A stretch of DNA of 64,000 bases from Pseudomonas sp. S09G 359 (lineage in GTDB: Bacteria > Pseudomonadota > Gammaproteobacteria > Pseudomonadales > Pseudomonadaceae), in the NCBI RefSeq assembly GCF_002843605.1, contig NZ_CP025263.1, positions 2,071,001-2,135,000 on the forward strand, in the 5' to 3' direction. Below the pieces are notes generated by a model. The model had not been told where the DNA came from. It was given only the letters and a program-made list of their open reading frames with translations, and ran no database searches. Positions 1 through 8,255 of the stretch are shown piece by piece. The translations under genes were made by a program, and so were the position numbers. How positions within the stretch are numbered: position 1 is the stretch's first letter; each line of letters begins with the position of its first letter.

Positions 1-1079
1 TGATTCGCCAGTTCACCCCCAACTGGTTTGCCGCAACCATGGGCACCGGTGTGCTGGCGCTGGCGCTGGCCCAATTGCCGGTCAACCTGCCGGGTTTGCA
101 GGCTATCGCCGAAGGGCTGTGGCTGTTCACCATCGGCCTGTTCATCCTGTTCAGCGTCTTGTATGCCGCGCGCTGGGTGATGTTTTTCCATGAGGCGCGG
201 CGCATCTTCGGGCACTCCACGGTGTCGATGTTCTTTGGCACCATTCCCATGGGCTTGGCCACCATTCTCAACGGTTTGCTGCTGTTTGGCCTACCGCGCT
301 GGGGCAGTGCAGTGATTCCATTGGCTGAAGCGCTGTGGTGGCTGGATGTGGCGATGGCCCTGGCCTGTGGTGTGTTGATCCCGTTCATGATGTTCACCCG
401 CCAGGAACACAGCATCGACCAGATGACCGCCGTCTGGCTGCTGCCGGTGGTCGCCGCCGAAGTCGCGGCGGCCAGCGGTGGCCTGTTGGCGCCACACCTG
501 GCCGATGCTCACGGGCAACTGGTGATGCTGGTAACCAGCTATGTGTTGTGGGCGTTTTCCCTGCCGGTGGCGTTCAGCATCCTGACCATCCTGATGCTGC
601 GCATGGCCCTGCATAAGCTGCCCCACGCCAATATGGCCGCATCGAGTTGGCTGGCCCTTGGCCCCATCGGCACCGGTGCCCTTGGCATGTTGCTGCTCGG
701 CGGTGACGCGCCGGCGATTTTCGCCGCCAACGGGCTGCCCGGTGTCGGCGACATGGCCAACGGCCTGGGCCTGGTGGCAGGCATCACCCTGTGGGGCTTT
801 GGCTTGTGGTGGATGCTGATCGCGGTGCTGATCACCCTGCGTTACCTGCGCGCCGGTATCCCGTTCAACTTGGGCTGGTGGGGCTTTACCTTCCCGCTGG
901 GTGTATACGCCTTGGCCACGCTGAAGCTGGCAAGCCTGCTGCACTTGGGGTTCTTCAGCGTGTTCGGCAGCGTGCTGGTGGTGGCGTTGGCGCTGATGTG
1001 GCTGATCGTGGCCACGCGTACCGTGCAGGGTGCTTATAAAGGTGAGCTTTTTGTTTCACCGTGCATAAGCGGGATTTAG
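1..1079 (+). CDS. TDT-family (tellurite-resistance/dicarboxylate type) transporter, 5' end outside window
   Basis: The reading frame is open to the left edge: in-frame codons before the first ATG at 39 read IRQFTPNWFAAT, the usual N-terminal motif of the TDT family, so the true start lies upstream. The visible part has about ten hydrophobic helices and ends in the short polar tail seen in this family. Members are inner-membrane carriers of the SLAC1/TehA/Mae1 fold that move malate-like dicarboxylates, sulfite or other anions. The substrate cannot be read from the sequence. A 10-bp inverted repeat follows the stop. Family assignment is confident; specificity is not. Confidence 0.85.
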   Translation, partial: IRQFTPNWFAATMGTGVLALALAQLPVNLPGLQAIAEGLWLFTIGLFILFSVLYAARWVMFFHEARRIFGHSTVSMFFGTIPMGLATILNGLLLFGLPRWGSAVIPLAEALWWLDVAMALACGVLIPFMMFTRQEHSIDQMTAVWLLPVVAAEVAAASGGLLAPHLADAHGQLVMLVTSYVLWAFSLPVAFSILTILMLRMALHKLPHANMAASSWLALGPIGTGALGMLLLGGDAPAIFAANGLPGVGDMANGLGLVAGITLWGFGLWWMLIAVLITLRYLRAGIPFNLGWWGFTFPLGVYALATLKLASLLHLGFFSVFGSVLVVALALMWLIVATRTVQGAYKGELFVSPCISGI

Positions 1080-1085
1080 TAAAGT

Positions 1086-1119
1086 CGTGGCCTGATAATC
1101 TATAAGCCTTCAGGCCACG
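1086..1119 (+). terminator. Hairpin between TDT gene and MFS-PlsC gene
   Basis: A perfect 10-bp inverted repeat (CGTGGCCTGA / TCAGGCCACG) encloses a 14-nt loop directly after the stop of the transporter gene. There is no T-run behind it, so it may be a weak terminator, an mRNA 3' stabiliser or a binding palindrome. Confidence 0.35.
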
Positions 1120-1133
1120 CAGGAACACGGACG

Positions 1134-3002
1134 ATGAGCCACCCCTCGCAATTCACTTTGCTGCGCACACGGCGCTTTCTGCCGTTTTTCATCACCCAGT
1201 TGCTGGGCGCTTTCAACGACAACATCTTCAAGCAATCGCTGATCCTGGCGATTCTCTACAAGCTCGCCATCGACGGTGACCGCGCCATCTGGGTAAACCT
1301 GTGCGCGTTGCTGTTTATCCTGCCATTCTTCCTGTTCTCGGCATTGGCCGGGCAGTTCGGCGAGAAATTCAACAAGGACGCATTGATCCGCGCGATCAAG
1401 ATCGGCGAGATCGTGATCATGGCCGTGGGCGCCACGGGCTTCATGTTCAACCACCTGGAACTGATGCTGCTGGCGCTGTTTGCCATGGGCACGCACTCGG
1501 CGCTGTTCGGCCCGGTGAAGTACTCGATCATGCCCCAGGCCTTGCGCGACGATGAGCTGGTGGGTGGCAACGGCCTGGTGGAAATGGGCACGTTCCTGGC
1601 GATCCTGGCCGGCACCATTGGCGCGGGGATCATGATGTCGTCCACCCATTATGCGCCGGTAGTGTCGGTGGCGATTGTCGGTGTGGCGGTGTTGGGCTAC
1701 CTGGCCAGCCGCAGCATTCCGCGCGCTGCGGCGTCGACGCCGCAGTTGCGCTTGAACTGGAACATCTTCAGCGAGTCCTGGGCGACCTTGCGCCTGGGCC
1801 TGGGGCAGACCCCGGCGGTGTCGCGCTCGATCGTCGGCAACTCATGGTTCTGGTTTGTCGGGGCGATTTATCTCACGCAAATCCCGGCGTATGCCAAGGA
1901 ATGGCTGTACGGCGACGAGACGGTGGTGACGCTGATCCTCACGGTGTTCTCGGTGGGCATCGCCCTCGGCTCGATGCTTTGCGAAAAACTCTCCGGGCGT
2001 AAGGTGGAAATCGGCCTGGTACCGTTCGGTTCCTTTGGCCTGACGGTGTTCGGCTTGCTGCTGTGGTGGCACTCCGGCGGTTTCCCGCAGAACGTGCAGG
2101 CCAACGACTGGCTGGCCGTGCTCGGTTACGGCCAGGCCTGGTGGGTATTGTTCGATATTCTTGGCCTGGGTGTGTTTGGCGGCTTCTATATTGTGCCGCT
2201 GTACGCGCTGATCCAGTCGCGCACTGCCGAGAACGAGCGCGCACGGGTGATCGCCGCCAACAACATCCTCAACGCGCTGTTCATGGTGGTGTCGGCGATT
2301 GTGTCGATCCTGCTGCTGAGCGTGGCCAAGCTGTCGATCCCCGAATTGTTCCTGGTGGTGTCGCTGCTCAACATCGCGGTCAACACCTACATCTTCAAGA
2401 TCGTCCCCGAGTTCACCATGCGTTTCATGATCTGGCTGCTCGGCCATTCCATGTACCGTGTGGAGCACCGCAACCTGCAGGCCATCCCCGATGAGGGCGC
2501 GGCCTTGCTGGTGTGCAACCACGTGTCGTTTGTCGATGCGCTGTTGATTGCAGGTGCCGTGCGTCGGCCGATTCGCTTTGTGATGTACTACAAGATCTAC
2601 CGCTTGCCGGTGCTGAACTTTATTTTCCGCACCGCGGGGGCGATTCCGATTGCCGGGCGTAACGAAGATATCCAGATCTACGAAAAGGCCTTCACGCGGA
2701 TCGCCCATTACCTCAAGGAAGGCGAGTTGGTGTGCATCTTCCCGGAAGGCAAATTGACGGCTGACGGTGAGATAAACGAGTTCCGTGGCGGTGTGACGCG
2801 GATTCTGGAGGAGACGCCGGTGCCGGTGATCCCGATGGCGTTGCAGGGGTTGTGGGGGAGCTTTTTCAGTCGCGATCCGAAGAAGGGCTTCTTTCACCGG
2901 ATCTGGTCGCGGGTGGTGTTGGTGGCGGGGGAACCGGTGGGTGAGCCTACGCCGGCGCGGTTGCAGGAGGTGGTGGGCGGGTTGCGCGGGGGTGTCAGGT
3001 AG
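1134..3002 (+). CDS. MFS (LplT-like) / PlsC acyltransferase fusion
   Basis: The 622-residue protein has two parts. Residues about 1-420 form a 12-helix MFS carrier resembling lysophospholipid flippases (LplT). Residues about 430-620 are a PlsC-type acyltransferase with the H-x4-D catalytic motif (NHVSFVD, near residue 462) and the FPEGKLT motif. By analogy with LplT-Aas, it could bring lysophospholipid or acyl-glycerophosphate to the inner leaflet and re-acylate it. Unlike many three-part homologues it has no acyl-ACP/CoA ligase domain. The start is preceded by AGGAACACG. The fused arrangement is clear; the exact acyl acceptor is inferred. Confidence 0.85.
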   Translation: MSHPSQFTLLRTRRFLPFFITQLLGAFNDNIFKQSLILAILYKLAIDGDRAIWVNLCALLFILPFFLFSALAGQFGEKFNKDALIRAIKIGEIVIMAVGATGFMFNHLELMLLALFAMGTHSALFGPVKYSIMPQALRDDELVGGNGLVEMGTFLAILAGTIGAGIMMSSTHYAPVVSVAIVGVAVLGYLASRSIPRAAASTPQLRLNWNIFSESWATLRLGLGQTPAVSRSIVGNSWFWFVGAIYLTQIPAYAKEWLYGDETVVTLILTVFSVGIALGSMLCEKLSGRKVEIGLVPFGSFGLTVFGLLLWWHSGGFPQNVQANDWLAVLGYGQAWWVLFDILGLGVFGGFYIVPLYALIQSRTAENERARVIAANNILNALFMVVSAIVSILLLSVAKLSIPELFLVVSLLNIAVNTYIFKIVPEFTMRFMIWLLGHSMYRVEHRNLQAIPDEGAALLVCNHVSFVDALLIAGAVRRPIRFVMYYKIYRLPVLNFIFRTAGAIPIAGRNEDIQIYEKAFTRIAHYLKEGELVCIFPEGKLTADGEINEFRGGVTRILEETPVPVIPMALQGLWGSFFSRDPKKGFFHRIWSRVVLVAGEPVGEPTPARLQEVVGGLRGGVR

Positions 3003-3023
3003 TTAGGTGTTGAATGTGCCGGC

Positions 3024-3105
3024 CTCATCAGGGGCAAGCCCCCTCCCACATTTTGACGGTGTTCACAAATCAACATGTGGGAGGGGGCTTGCCCCCGATA
3101 GCGGT
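3024..3105. repeat. REP pair (REPIN), outward-facing arms
   Basis: Two copies of the GTGGGAGGGGGCTTGCCCCC palindrome in opposite orientation are separated by about 25 nt. The order of the arms is reversed relative to the other REP pairs in this window. It fills the gap between the convergent MFS-PlsC and gdx genes. Confidence 0.85.
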
Positions 3106-3111
3106 AGTTGC

Positions 3112-3426
3112 CTAAGCGCTGATCTTGAGCCCAATAAGCCCGCAAATAATCAACGCCACACTGGCCAACCGAAACAGCGCCATGGATTCCCCAAACAGGA
3201 TAATCCCGGCGATCACGGTGCCCACGGCACCCACGCCGGTCCAGATGGCATAGGCGGTGCCCAGCGGCAGTTCCTTCATGGCCAGCCCCAACAGGCCAAG
3301 GCTGATAGCCATGGCGGCAATGGTCAGGGCAGTAGGTAGAGGCTTGCTGAAACCGTCGGTGTACTTCAGGCCGACGGCCCAGCCGACTTCAAACAACCCG
3401 GCAAAAAACAGAATGATCCAGGACAT
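3112..3426 (-). CDS. gdx: Guanidinium exporter of the SMR family (Gdx/SugE)
   Basis: This is a 104-residue four-helix SMR protein with the conserved membrane Glu near position 13 ([11 protein letters not shown]) and the Gdx-type sequence [14 protein letters not shown]. Gdx proteins work as antiparallel dimers that exchange two protons for one guanidinium ion. The assignment to Gdx rather than a broad multidrug EmrE protein is strengthened by a guanidine-II riboswitch in its leader. A GAGG ribosome-binding site precedes the ATG. The gene is convergent with the MFS-PlsC gene across a REP pair. Confidence 0.93.
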   Translation of the reverse strand: MSWIILFFAGLFEVGWAVGLKYTDGFSKPLPTALTIAAMAISLGLLGLAMKELPLGTAYAIWTGVGAVGTVIAGIILFGESMALFRLASVALIICGLIGLKISA

Positions 3427-3446
3427 ATTGACCTCGCTTCCATAGG

Positions 3447-3499
3447 CGGGGTCGTCCCCGGATTATGCGCCTCGACAGCGTCGCGAGGTCGTCCCCGCG
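3447..3499 (-). promoter_or_regulatory. Guanidine-II (mini-ykkC) riboswitch
   Basis: On the minus strand two short hairpins share the diagnostic ACGA tetraloop. The first (3499-3482) has a 7-bp stem, GCGGGG-ACGA-CCTCGC with one G-U pair. The second (3460-3447) has a 5-bp stem, CGGGG-ACGA-CCCCG. They are separated by a 21-nt linker, and the second ends about 20 nt before the gdx start codon. Two ACGR-loop hairpins form the known mini-ykkC guanidine-II aptamer, in which guanidine stabilises a loop-loop dimer and frees the ribosome-binding site. Confidence 0.92.
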
Positions 3500-3533
3500 A
3501 AGCTGGCTAGAGTGCCTAAAACGGATCAAACGA

Positions 3534-4499
3534 TCAAGTTTGCGGGGTATTCTCCAGTACGCGGCGGTCTTCCTTTTCGCTCATGCGGCGGAAGTAGGTC
3601 GACAGCAACGCCCCGGAAATATTGTGCCAGACGCTGAACAGCGCGCTCGGCACCGCCGCCAATGGCGAGAAGTGCGCGCTGGCCAGCGCAGCCCCCAGCC
3701 CGGAGTTCTGCATGCCCACTTCCAGCGCCAGCGACTTGCGTTGGGCCAAGGGCAGCTTGAACACGCGGCCGGTGAAATAGCCCAGCAGGTAACCGAAGCT
3801 GTTGTGCAGCATCACCACGGCCATGATCAACAGGCCCGACTCGGCAATCTTCGCCTGGCTGGCGGCAACCACCGCCGCGACGATGATCACAATGCTCACC
3901 ACCGACACCAGCGGCAACACCTCCACCGCATGCCGCACCCGCTCGCCGAGCACGCGTTGCGCGACCACGCCGAGCACGATCGGCAGCAGCACCACTTGCA
4001 GGATCGACCAGAACAACTCCATGAACGACACCGGCAGCCACGCGGATGCCAGCAGCCAGATCAGTGCCGGCGTGAGCAGCGGGGCGAGGAGGGTGGTCAC
4101 GGCGGCGATGGCCACCGACAGCGCCAGGTCGCCGCGGGCCAGCCAGGTCATTACGTTGGACGAAGTGCCGCTTGGGCAGCAGCCGACCAGGATCACGCCG
4201 ACGGCAATTTCCGCTGGCAGGTGAAAGGCCTGGCACAGCAGCCAGGCCACGCCCGGCATGATCACAAAATGCGCGACTACGCCCAGGGCCACGCGCCACG
4301 GATGACGGGCGACCTCGGCGAAGTCTTCGAGTTTGAGGGTCAGCCCCATGCCGAACATCACCAGGCCCAGCAGCGGGACGATGGCGCTTTTAAGGCCGAT
4401 GAACCAGCCGGGTTCGAGGAAGGCGACGACGGCGAAAATCAACACCCAGTAGGCGAAGGTATTGCCGACGAAGCGGCTCAGGGCGGCAAGTGCGCGCAT
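3534..4499 (-). CDS. Bile acid:sodium symporter (BASS) family transporter
   Basis: This is a 321-residue integral membrane protein with about ten helices. It has the BASS signatures CCPSGTSSNVMTWLA in the first half and EVGMQNSGLGAALA in the second, which form the Na+-binding crossover region. The closest characterised bacterial types are the PanS/YocS-like proteins, for which organic-anion or pantothenate-precursor uptake has been proposed. The gene lies upstream of the gdx riboswitch on the same strand but is probably a separate transcription unit, because its stop precedes the riboswitch by about 35 nt. Substrate unknown. Confidence 0.88.
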   Translation of the reverse strand: MRALAALSRFVGNTFAYWVLIFAVVAFLEPGWFIGLKSAIVPLLGLVMFGMGLTLKLEDFAEVARHPWRVALGVVAHFVIMPGVAWLLCQAFHLPAEIAVGVILVGCCPSGTSSNVMTWLARGDLALSVAIAAVTTLLAPLLTPALIWLLASAWLPVSFMELFWSILQVVLLPIVLGVVAQRVLGERVRHAVEVLPLVSVVSIVIIVAAVVAASQAKIAESGLLIMAVVMLHNSFGYLLGYFTGRVFKLPLAQRKSLALEVGMQNSGLGAALASAHFSPLAAVPSALFSVWHNISGALLSTYFRRMSEKEDRRVLENTPQT

Positions 4500-4548
4500 G
4501 GAGGATGTCCTTTTTTTGTTCGATTGTTTGAATTGCCAATACGATCAA

Positions 4549-4640
4549 ATGTGGGAGGGGGCTTGCCCCCGATAGCAGGGTATCAGTCACTCCATCGGTT
4601 ACTGACCCACCGCCATCGGGGGCAAGCCCCCTGCCACATT
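4549..4640. repeat. REP pair (REPIN)
   Basis: Inward-facing inverted copies of the GTGGGAGGGGGCTTGCCCCC element lie between the BASS gene and rdgC. The right arm has one mismatch (CCCCCTGCCACA). Confidence 0.85.
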
Positions 4641-4656
4641 TTGATCTTCACAGGGC

Positions 4657-5577
4657 TTAGATGCCTTGTGGGGTTTCTTCACCGCCCAACGCCTCGATCA
4701 GCGCCGGCAGGAAATCACCAAAGGTCAGCATCATCAGGGTAAAGCTGGCATCCAGTTGGCCCAGGGCCTCTTCGCCACCGTCCTGTTCCGCCTGGTCTTG
4801 CAGCAGGTCTTCGAACTTCAGGCGCTTGACGGTCATCTTGTCGTCGAGCATGAAGGACAGCTTGTCCTGCCAGGCCAGGGACAGTTGGGTCACGACTTTG
4901 CCGGTGGTCAGGTGCAGCTGGATTTCTTCGCCGGTCAGGTCCTGGCGCTTGCAGCGCACAATGCCACCGTCTTCGTGGGTGTCGCGCAGTTCGCATTCGT
5001 CGAGGACGAAGAAGTCATCAGCCGGTTTCTGGGTGGTGACCCAGTCGGTCATGATCGCGGTCGGCGCGGTTTTCACCGTCAGTGGGCGAACCGGCAGGGT
5101 GCCGATCACTTCACGCAGGGTCGACAGCAGGTCTTCGGCGCGCTTGGGGCTTGCCGAGTTGACCAGGATCAGGCCCTGCTTAGGCGCGATAGCGGCGAAG
5201 GTCGACGACCGGCGGATAAAGGCGCGGGGCAGGAAGGCCTGGATGATTTCATCCTTGATCTGGTCGCGCTCCTTCTTATAGACCTTGCGCATTTGCTCCG
5301 CTTCGATCTCTTCGACTTTCTCTTTAAGCGCGTCACGCACCACGCTACCCGGCAGGATGCGTTCTTCCTTGCGCGCGGCGATCAGCAGGAAGTCACCGCT
5401 GACGTGAACCAGGGGAGCGTCTTCACCTTTACCGAAAGGCGCGACGAAACCGTAAGTGGTCAACTCCTGGCTTGCACAAGGGCGCGCCAGTTTGGTGGCC
5501 ATGGCCGCTTCCAACGCCTCGGCATCAACAGGCAGATCTTGGGTCAGGCGATAGATAAGCAGGTTCTTGAACCACAT
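4657..5577 (-). CDS. rdgC: Recombination-associated protein RdgC
   Basis: The 306-residue product starts [11 protein letters not shown], the conserved RdgC N-terminus, and matches the family in length. RdgC is a nucleoid-associated ring-shaped dimer that encircles double-stranded DNA and restrains RecA loading. The chosen start at 5577 has AAAGGAGAG upstream. An in-frame ATG 24 nt further up would add eight residues not expected in the family. Confidence 0.95.
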   Translation of the reverse strand: MWFKNLLIYRLTQDLPVDAEALEAAMATKLARPCASQELTTYGFVAPFGKGEDAPLVHVSGDFLLIAARKEERILPGSVVRDALKEKVEEIEAEQMRKVYKKERDQIKDEIIQAFLPRAFIRRSSTFAAIAPKQGLILVNSASPKRAEDLLSTLREVIGTLPVRPLTVKTAPTAIMTDWVTTQKPADDFFVLDECELRDTHEDGGIVRCKRQDLTGEEIQLHLTTGKVVTQLSLAWQDKLSFMLDDKMTVKRLKFEDLLQDQAEQDGGEEALGQLDASFTLMMLTFGDFLPALIEALGGEETPQGI

Positions 5578-5687
5578 GGGGTGAGTCTCTCCTTTATACA
5601 AAGGGGGGCATTATTGTCTTGATAACGCCTGAGGCCAACCCTGCCTAAGCCATTGGAAGGCTTCAAAAAAAAGATTTAAGAAAGTGC

Positions 5688-5716
5688 TTGCCAGACCTAG
5701 GGTCGCTCCGTAGAAT
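5688..5716 (+). promoter_or_regulatory. Sigma-70 promoter of the first tRNA pair
   Basis: TTGCCA (5688-5693), a 17-bp spacer and TAGAAT (5711-5716) are followed by a GCGCGCC discriminator. The GC-rich discriminator is typical of stringently controlled stable-RNA promoters. Confidence 0.8.
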
Positions 5717-5736
5717 GCGCGCCACACCGAAGCGAA

Positions 5737-5812
5737 GGGTGATTAGCTCAGCTGGGAGAGCGTCTGCCTTACAAGCAGAATGTCGGCGGTTCGATCCCGT
5801 CATCACCCACCA
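5737..5812 (+). tRNA. tRNA-Val (anticodon TAC), copy 1
   Basis: This 76-nt tRNA has acceptor GGGTGAT/ATCACCC, anticodon stem TCTGC/GCAGA with loop CTTACAA (anticodon TAC), a TTCGATCC T-loop and an encoded CCA. It is identical to the copy at 6086-6161. Confidence 0.98.
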
Positions 5813-5831
5813 TTCGTTTCAAGTGTTACGC

Positions 5832-5908
5832 GCAGCGGTAGTTCAGTCGGTTAGAATACCGGCCTGTCACGCCGGGGGTCGCGGGTTCGAGTCCCGTCCG
5901 CTGCGCCA
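5832..5908 (+). tRNA. tRNA-Asp (anticodon GTC), copy 1
   Basis: This 77-nt tRNA has acceptor GCAGCGG/CCGCTGC, anticodon loop CTGTCAC (GTC), TTCGAGTC T-loop, discriminator G and encoded CCA. It lies 19 nt after the tRNA-Val gene and is co-transcribed with it. Confidence 0.98.
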
Positions 5909-5952
5909 TATTCGGTAACCTGGAACACTGAACGCCAGGTCACCACAGAAAG

Positions 5953-5976
5953 CCCGCTCATTGAGCGGGTTTTTTT
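5953..5976 (+). terminator. Rho-independent terminator of tRNA pair 1
   Basis: The stem CCCGCTC/GAGCGGG has a 3-nt loop and is followed by seven T residues. Confidence 0.93.
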
Positions 5977-6085
5977 CTGTCCGAAATATGGCAAAAAATC
6001 GTGCGGTAAACTTTTTTTAAATAAAGTGCATTTAAATCAAGACATTACGATTTTTTGGTGTATGATGTGCCCACACCGAAACGAA

Positions 6086-6161
6086 GGGTGATTAGCTCAG
6101 CTGGGAGAGCGTCTGCCTTACAAGCAGAATGTCGGCGGTTCGATCCCGTCATCACCCACCA
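6086..6161 (+). tRNA. tRNA-Val (anticodon TAC), copy 2
   Basis: Identical in sequence to copy 1, which starts exactly 349 nt upstream, with the same anticodon loop CTTACAA and encoded CCA. Its own promoter has TATGAT at 6061-6066, but only a poor -35 element (TCAAGA, 18-bp spacing). Confidence 0.98.
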
Positions 6162-6180
6162 TTCGTTTTATGTGTTACGC

Positions 6181-6257
6181 GCAGCGGTAGTTCAGTCGGT
6201 TAGAATACCGGCCTGTCACGCCGGGGGTCGCGGGTTCGAGTCCCGTCCGCTGCGCCA
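6181..6257 (+). tRNA. tRNA-Asp (anticodon GTC), copy 2
   Basis: Identical to copy 1 and again 19 nt after tRNA-Val, with anticodon GTC and encoded CCA. Confidence 0.98.
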
Positions 6258-6301
6258 TATTCGGTAACCTGGAACACTGAACGCCAGGTCACCACAAGAA
6301 A

Positions 6302-6328
6302 GCCCGCTCATTGAGCGGGCTTTTTTTT
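6302..6328 (+). terminator. Rho-independent terminator of tRNA pair 2
   Basis: The same GCCCGCTC/GAGCGGGC hairpin as after pair 1, here with eight T residues. Confidence 0.93.
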
Positions 6329-6585
6329 GCCTGCGATTTGCCCCCTCCCTCGCGCGTTGCTGTTGTGCACTGCAAAGTTGCCCTGAACTGTGCTGGTGCG
6401 TCATGACGTGGGGGAATACCCCCATGCACATTGGTCGATTGCACCGCTTGCCGCTTAAACGGTTATCTATAGCCACGCGAAGACTTCCAGGCGAGCTACC
6501 GGCAGCAGGACGCTGCGGTGCCCGCTCTCTATAAATAATGGCCTTTCAAGGCGATAAAAATAGTCTGCAAGGGGAATGGCACCAT
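6329..6585. other. Intergenic region before BCCT gene
   Basis: I see no convincing gene here. It holds a small palindrome TGGGGG-AATA-CCCCCA at 6409-6424 and AAGGGGAA just before the BCCT start codon. An open frame on the minus strand overlaps the tRNA-Asp gene and is not credible. Confidence 0.5.
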
Positions 6586-8169
6586 ATGAAATATCCATTG
6601 CGTGCGTTGGTATTCTGGCCAACGTTCCTGATTCTGCTGGCGGCGGTGATCGCCAGCTACATCGACCTGAATGCGTTCCTTGCGGTCAGCAAGAGACTCA
6701 ACAGCGTGATCCTCAACAACTTCTCCTGGCTGTTCAGCGCCGGCTCGTTCGCCATGGTGGTGTTGACCGCCATCGTCTACTTTTCGCCCCTGGGCAAGGT
6801 GCGTATTGGCGGTGAAGAGGCCCAGCCACTGCTGAGCAAATGGCGCTGGTTCATGGTGGCGCTGTGCACCACGCTGGCGGTGGGGGTGTTGTTCTGGACC
6901 ACCGCCGAACCGCTCTACCATCTCTATGCACCGCCCACCAGCCTGCCGCTCGAAGCGGGCAGCGCGGCGGCAAAAAGCTTTGCCATGTCGACAATGTTCC
7001 TGCACTGGACCATCACCCCCTACGCCATCTACCTGGTGCCCTCGTTGGTGTTTGCGCTGGTGTTCTATAACCGTCGCAGCAACTTCTCCATTGGCGCGAT
7101 GCTTGAGCCACTGCTCGGCGAGGCGCGGGTGCGGCGCTATGCCGGGCTGATCGATACCCTGGCGATGTTCGCCCTGGTGGCCGGCATGGCCTCGTCCCTG
7201 GGTACCGGCGCGCTGACCCTGGCGGGCGGCCTGAGCCAATACATCGGTGGCGAAACCACGCCGTTTCGCCTGGCGATTATCATTGCGGTGATTGTCATCA
7301 CCTTCGTCGCGTCGGCCGCCAGCGGCTTGCAGCGCGGCATTGTGATGCTGTCGTCGTTCAACACCTGGATCATGCTGGCCCTGGGGCTGTTCGTGCTGCT
7401 GTGCGGGCCGACCCTGTACATGTTCAGCCTGGGCGTCGAATCCCTGGGCATCTACCTCGACACCTTCTTCAGCCGCAGCCTGTTCACCGGCGCCGCCAGT
7501 GGCGACACCTGGCCGCAGAGCTGGACAGTGTTCTACTGGTCGGTGTGGTTTGCCTGGGCGCCGGTGAGTGCGCTGTTCCTCGGCAAGATCGGCCGTGGCT
7601 ACACCGTGCGCGAGTTCATCCATATCAACATGCTGTACCCGGCGCTGTTCACCGCGATCTGGATCTGCATCTTCTCCGGCACCAGCCTGTACTTCGACGC
7701 GCTGGGCGATGGCAGCCTCAACCGCGTGCTCAACGAGCAAGGCGTGGAGCATGTGCTGTACCAGATGTTCCAGCAGTTGCCGGCCAGCGGCGTGATGATC
7801 GCGTTCCTGCTGTTCGTGGCATTCATCTCCTTTGTCACCGCGGCGGACTCCAGCACCGATGTGATCGCCAACCTGTGCAGCAAAGGCGTGACCGCCGATT
7901 CCGACCTGGATGGCAACCCGGCACTGAAGATTGTGTGGGGTGTGATCATCGGCACGGTGTCGTGGGTGATGGTCGCCTTTGTCGGCATCGACGGGGTGAA
8001 GATGCTCTCCAACCTCGGCGGTTTGCCCGGGATGATCCTGGTGCTGCTGGCCAGTACCTCGCTGATCTTCTGGCTCAAAGACCCCACGCTGCTTGACGTA
8101 AAGCGCCAGCAGCCGGCCGCCGAACCCGACCTGCAGGGCGCCAGCCCTGTGCCGGAATTCGCCCGCTAA
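6586..8169 (+). CDS. BCCT-family (betaine/carnitine/choline-type) transporter
   Basis: From the ATG at 6586, which has AAGGGGAA upstream, the product is 527 residues with about twelve transmembrane helices. It shows the family pattern WTTAEPLYH and the segment FVTAADSSTDV in the core. BCCT carriers take up quaternary amines, driven by Na+ or H+ or by exchange. An upstream in-frame ATG at 6538 would add 16 residues with no ribosome-binding site. The gene is followed by a CocE-type hydrolase 86 nt downstream, so uptake and hydrolysis of an ester or amide of a quaternary amine is possible but only inferred. Confidence 0.88.
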   Translation: MKYPLRALVFWPTFLILLAAVIASYIDLNAFLAVSKRLNSVILNNFSWLFSAGSFAMVVLTAIVYFSPLGKVRIGGEEAQPLLSKWRWFMVALCTTLAVGVLFWTTAEPLYHLYAPPTSLPLEAGSAAAKSFAMSTMFLHWTITPYAIYLVPSLVFALVFYNRRSNFSIGAMLEPLLGEARVRRYAGLIDTLAMFALVAGMASSLGTGALTLAGGLSQYIGGETTPFRLAIIIAVIVITFVASAASGLQRGIVMLSSFNTWIMLALGLFVLLCGPTLYMFSLGVESLGIYLDTFFSRSLFTGAASGDTWPQSWTVFYWSVWFAWAPVSALFLGKIGRGYTVREFIHINMLYPALFTAIWICIFSGTSLYFDALGDGSLNRVLNEQGVEHVLYQMFQQLPASGVMIAFLLFVAFISFVTAADSSTDVIANLCSKGVTADSDLDGNPALKIVWGVIIGTVSWVMVAFVGIDGVKMLSNLGGLPGMILVLLASTSLIFWLKDPTLLDVKRQQPAAEPDLQGASPVPEFAR

Positions 8170-8255
8170 GCCATAACCTCTGTGTGTCTCCCCACGCGCT
8201 CCCCGCCGAGCGCGGGGGAATCGTTTGCTTGCACTTAATGCGTTTGGAGTTACCG

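Noticed and set aside
3465..4742. 425-codon plus-strand frame
   Set aside because: Antisense to the BASS transporter and across a REP pair and the riboswitch; low-complexity His/Gln-rich product.
5688..6267. Two 70-76 codon frames in the tRNA block
   Set aside because: They lie within the tRNA-Val and tRNA-Asp genes.
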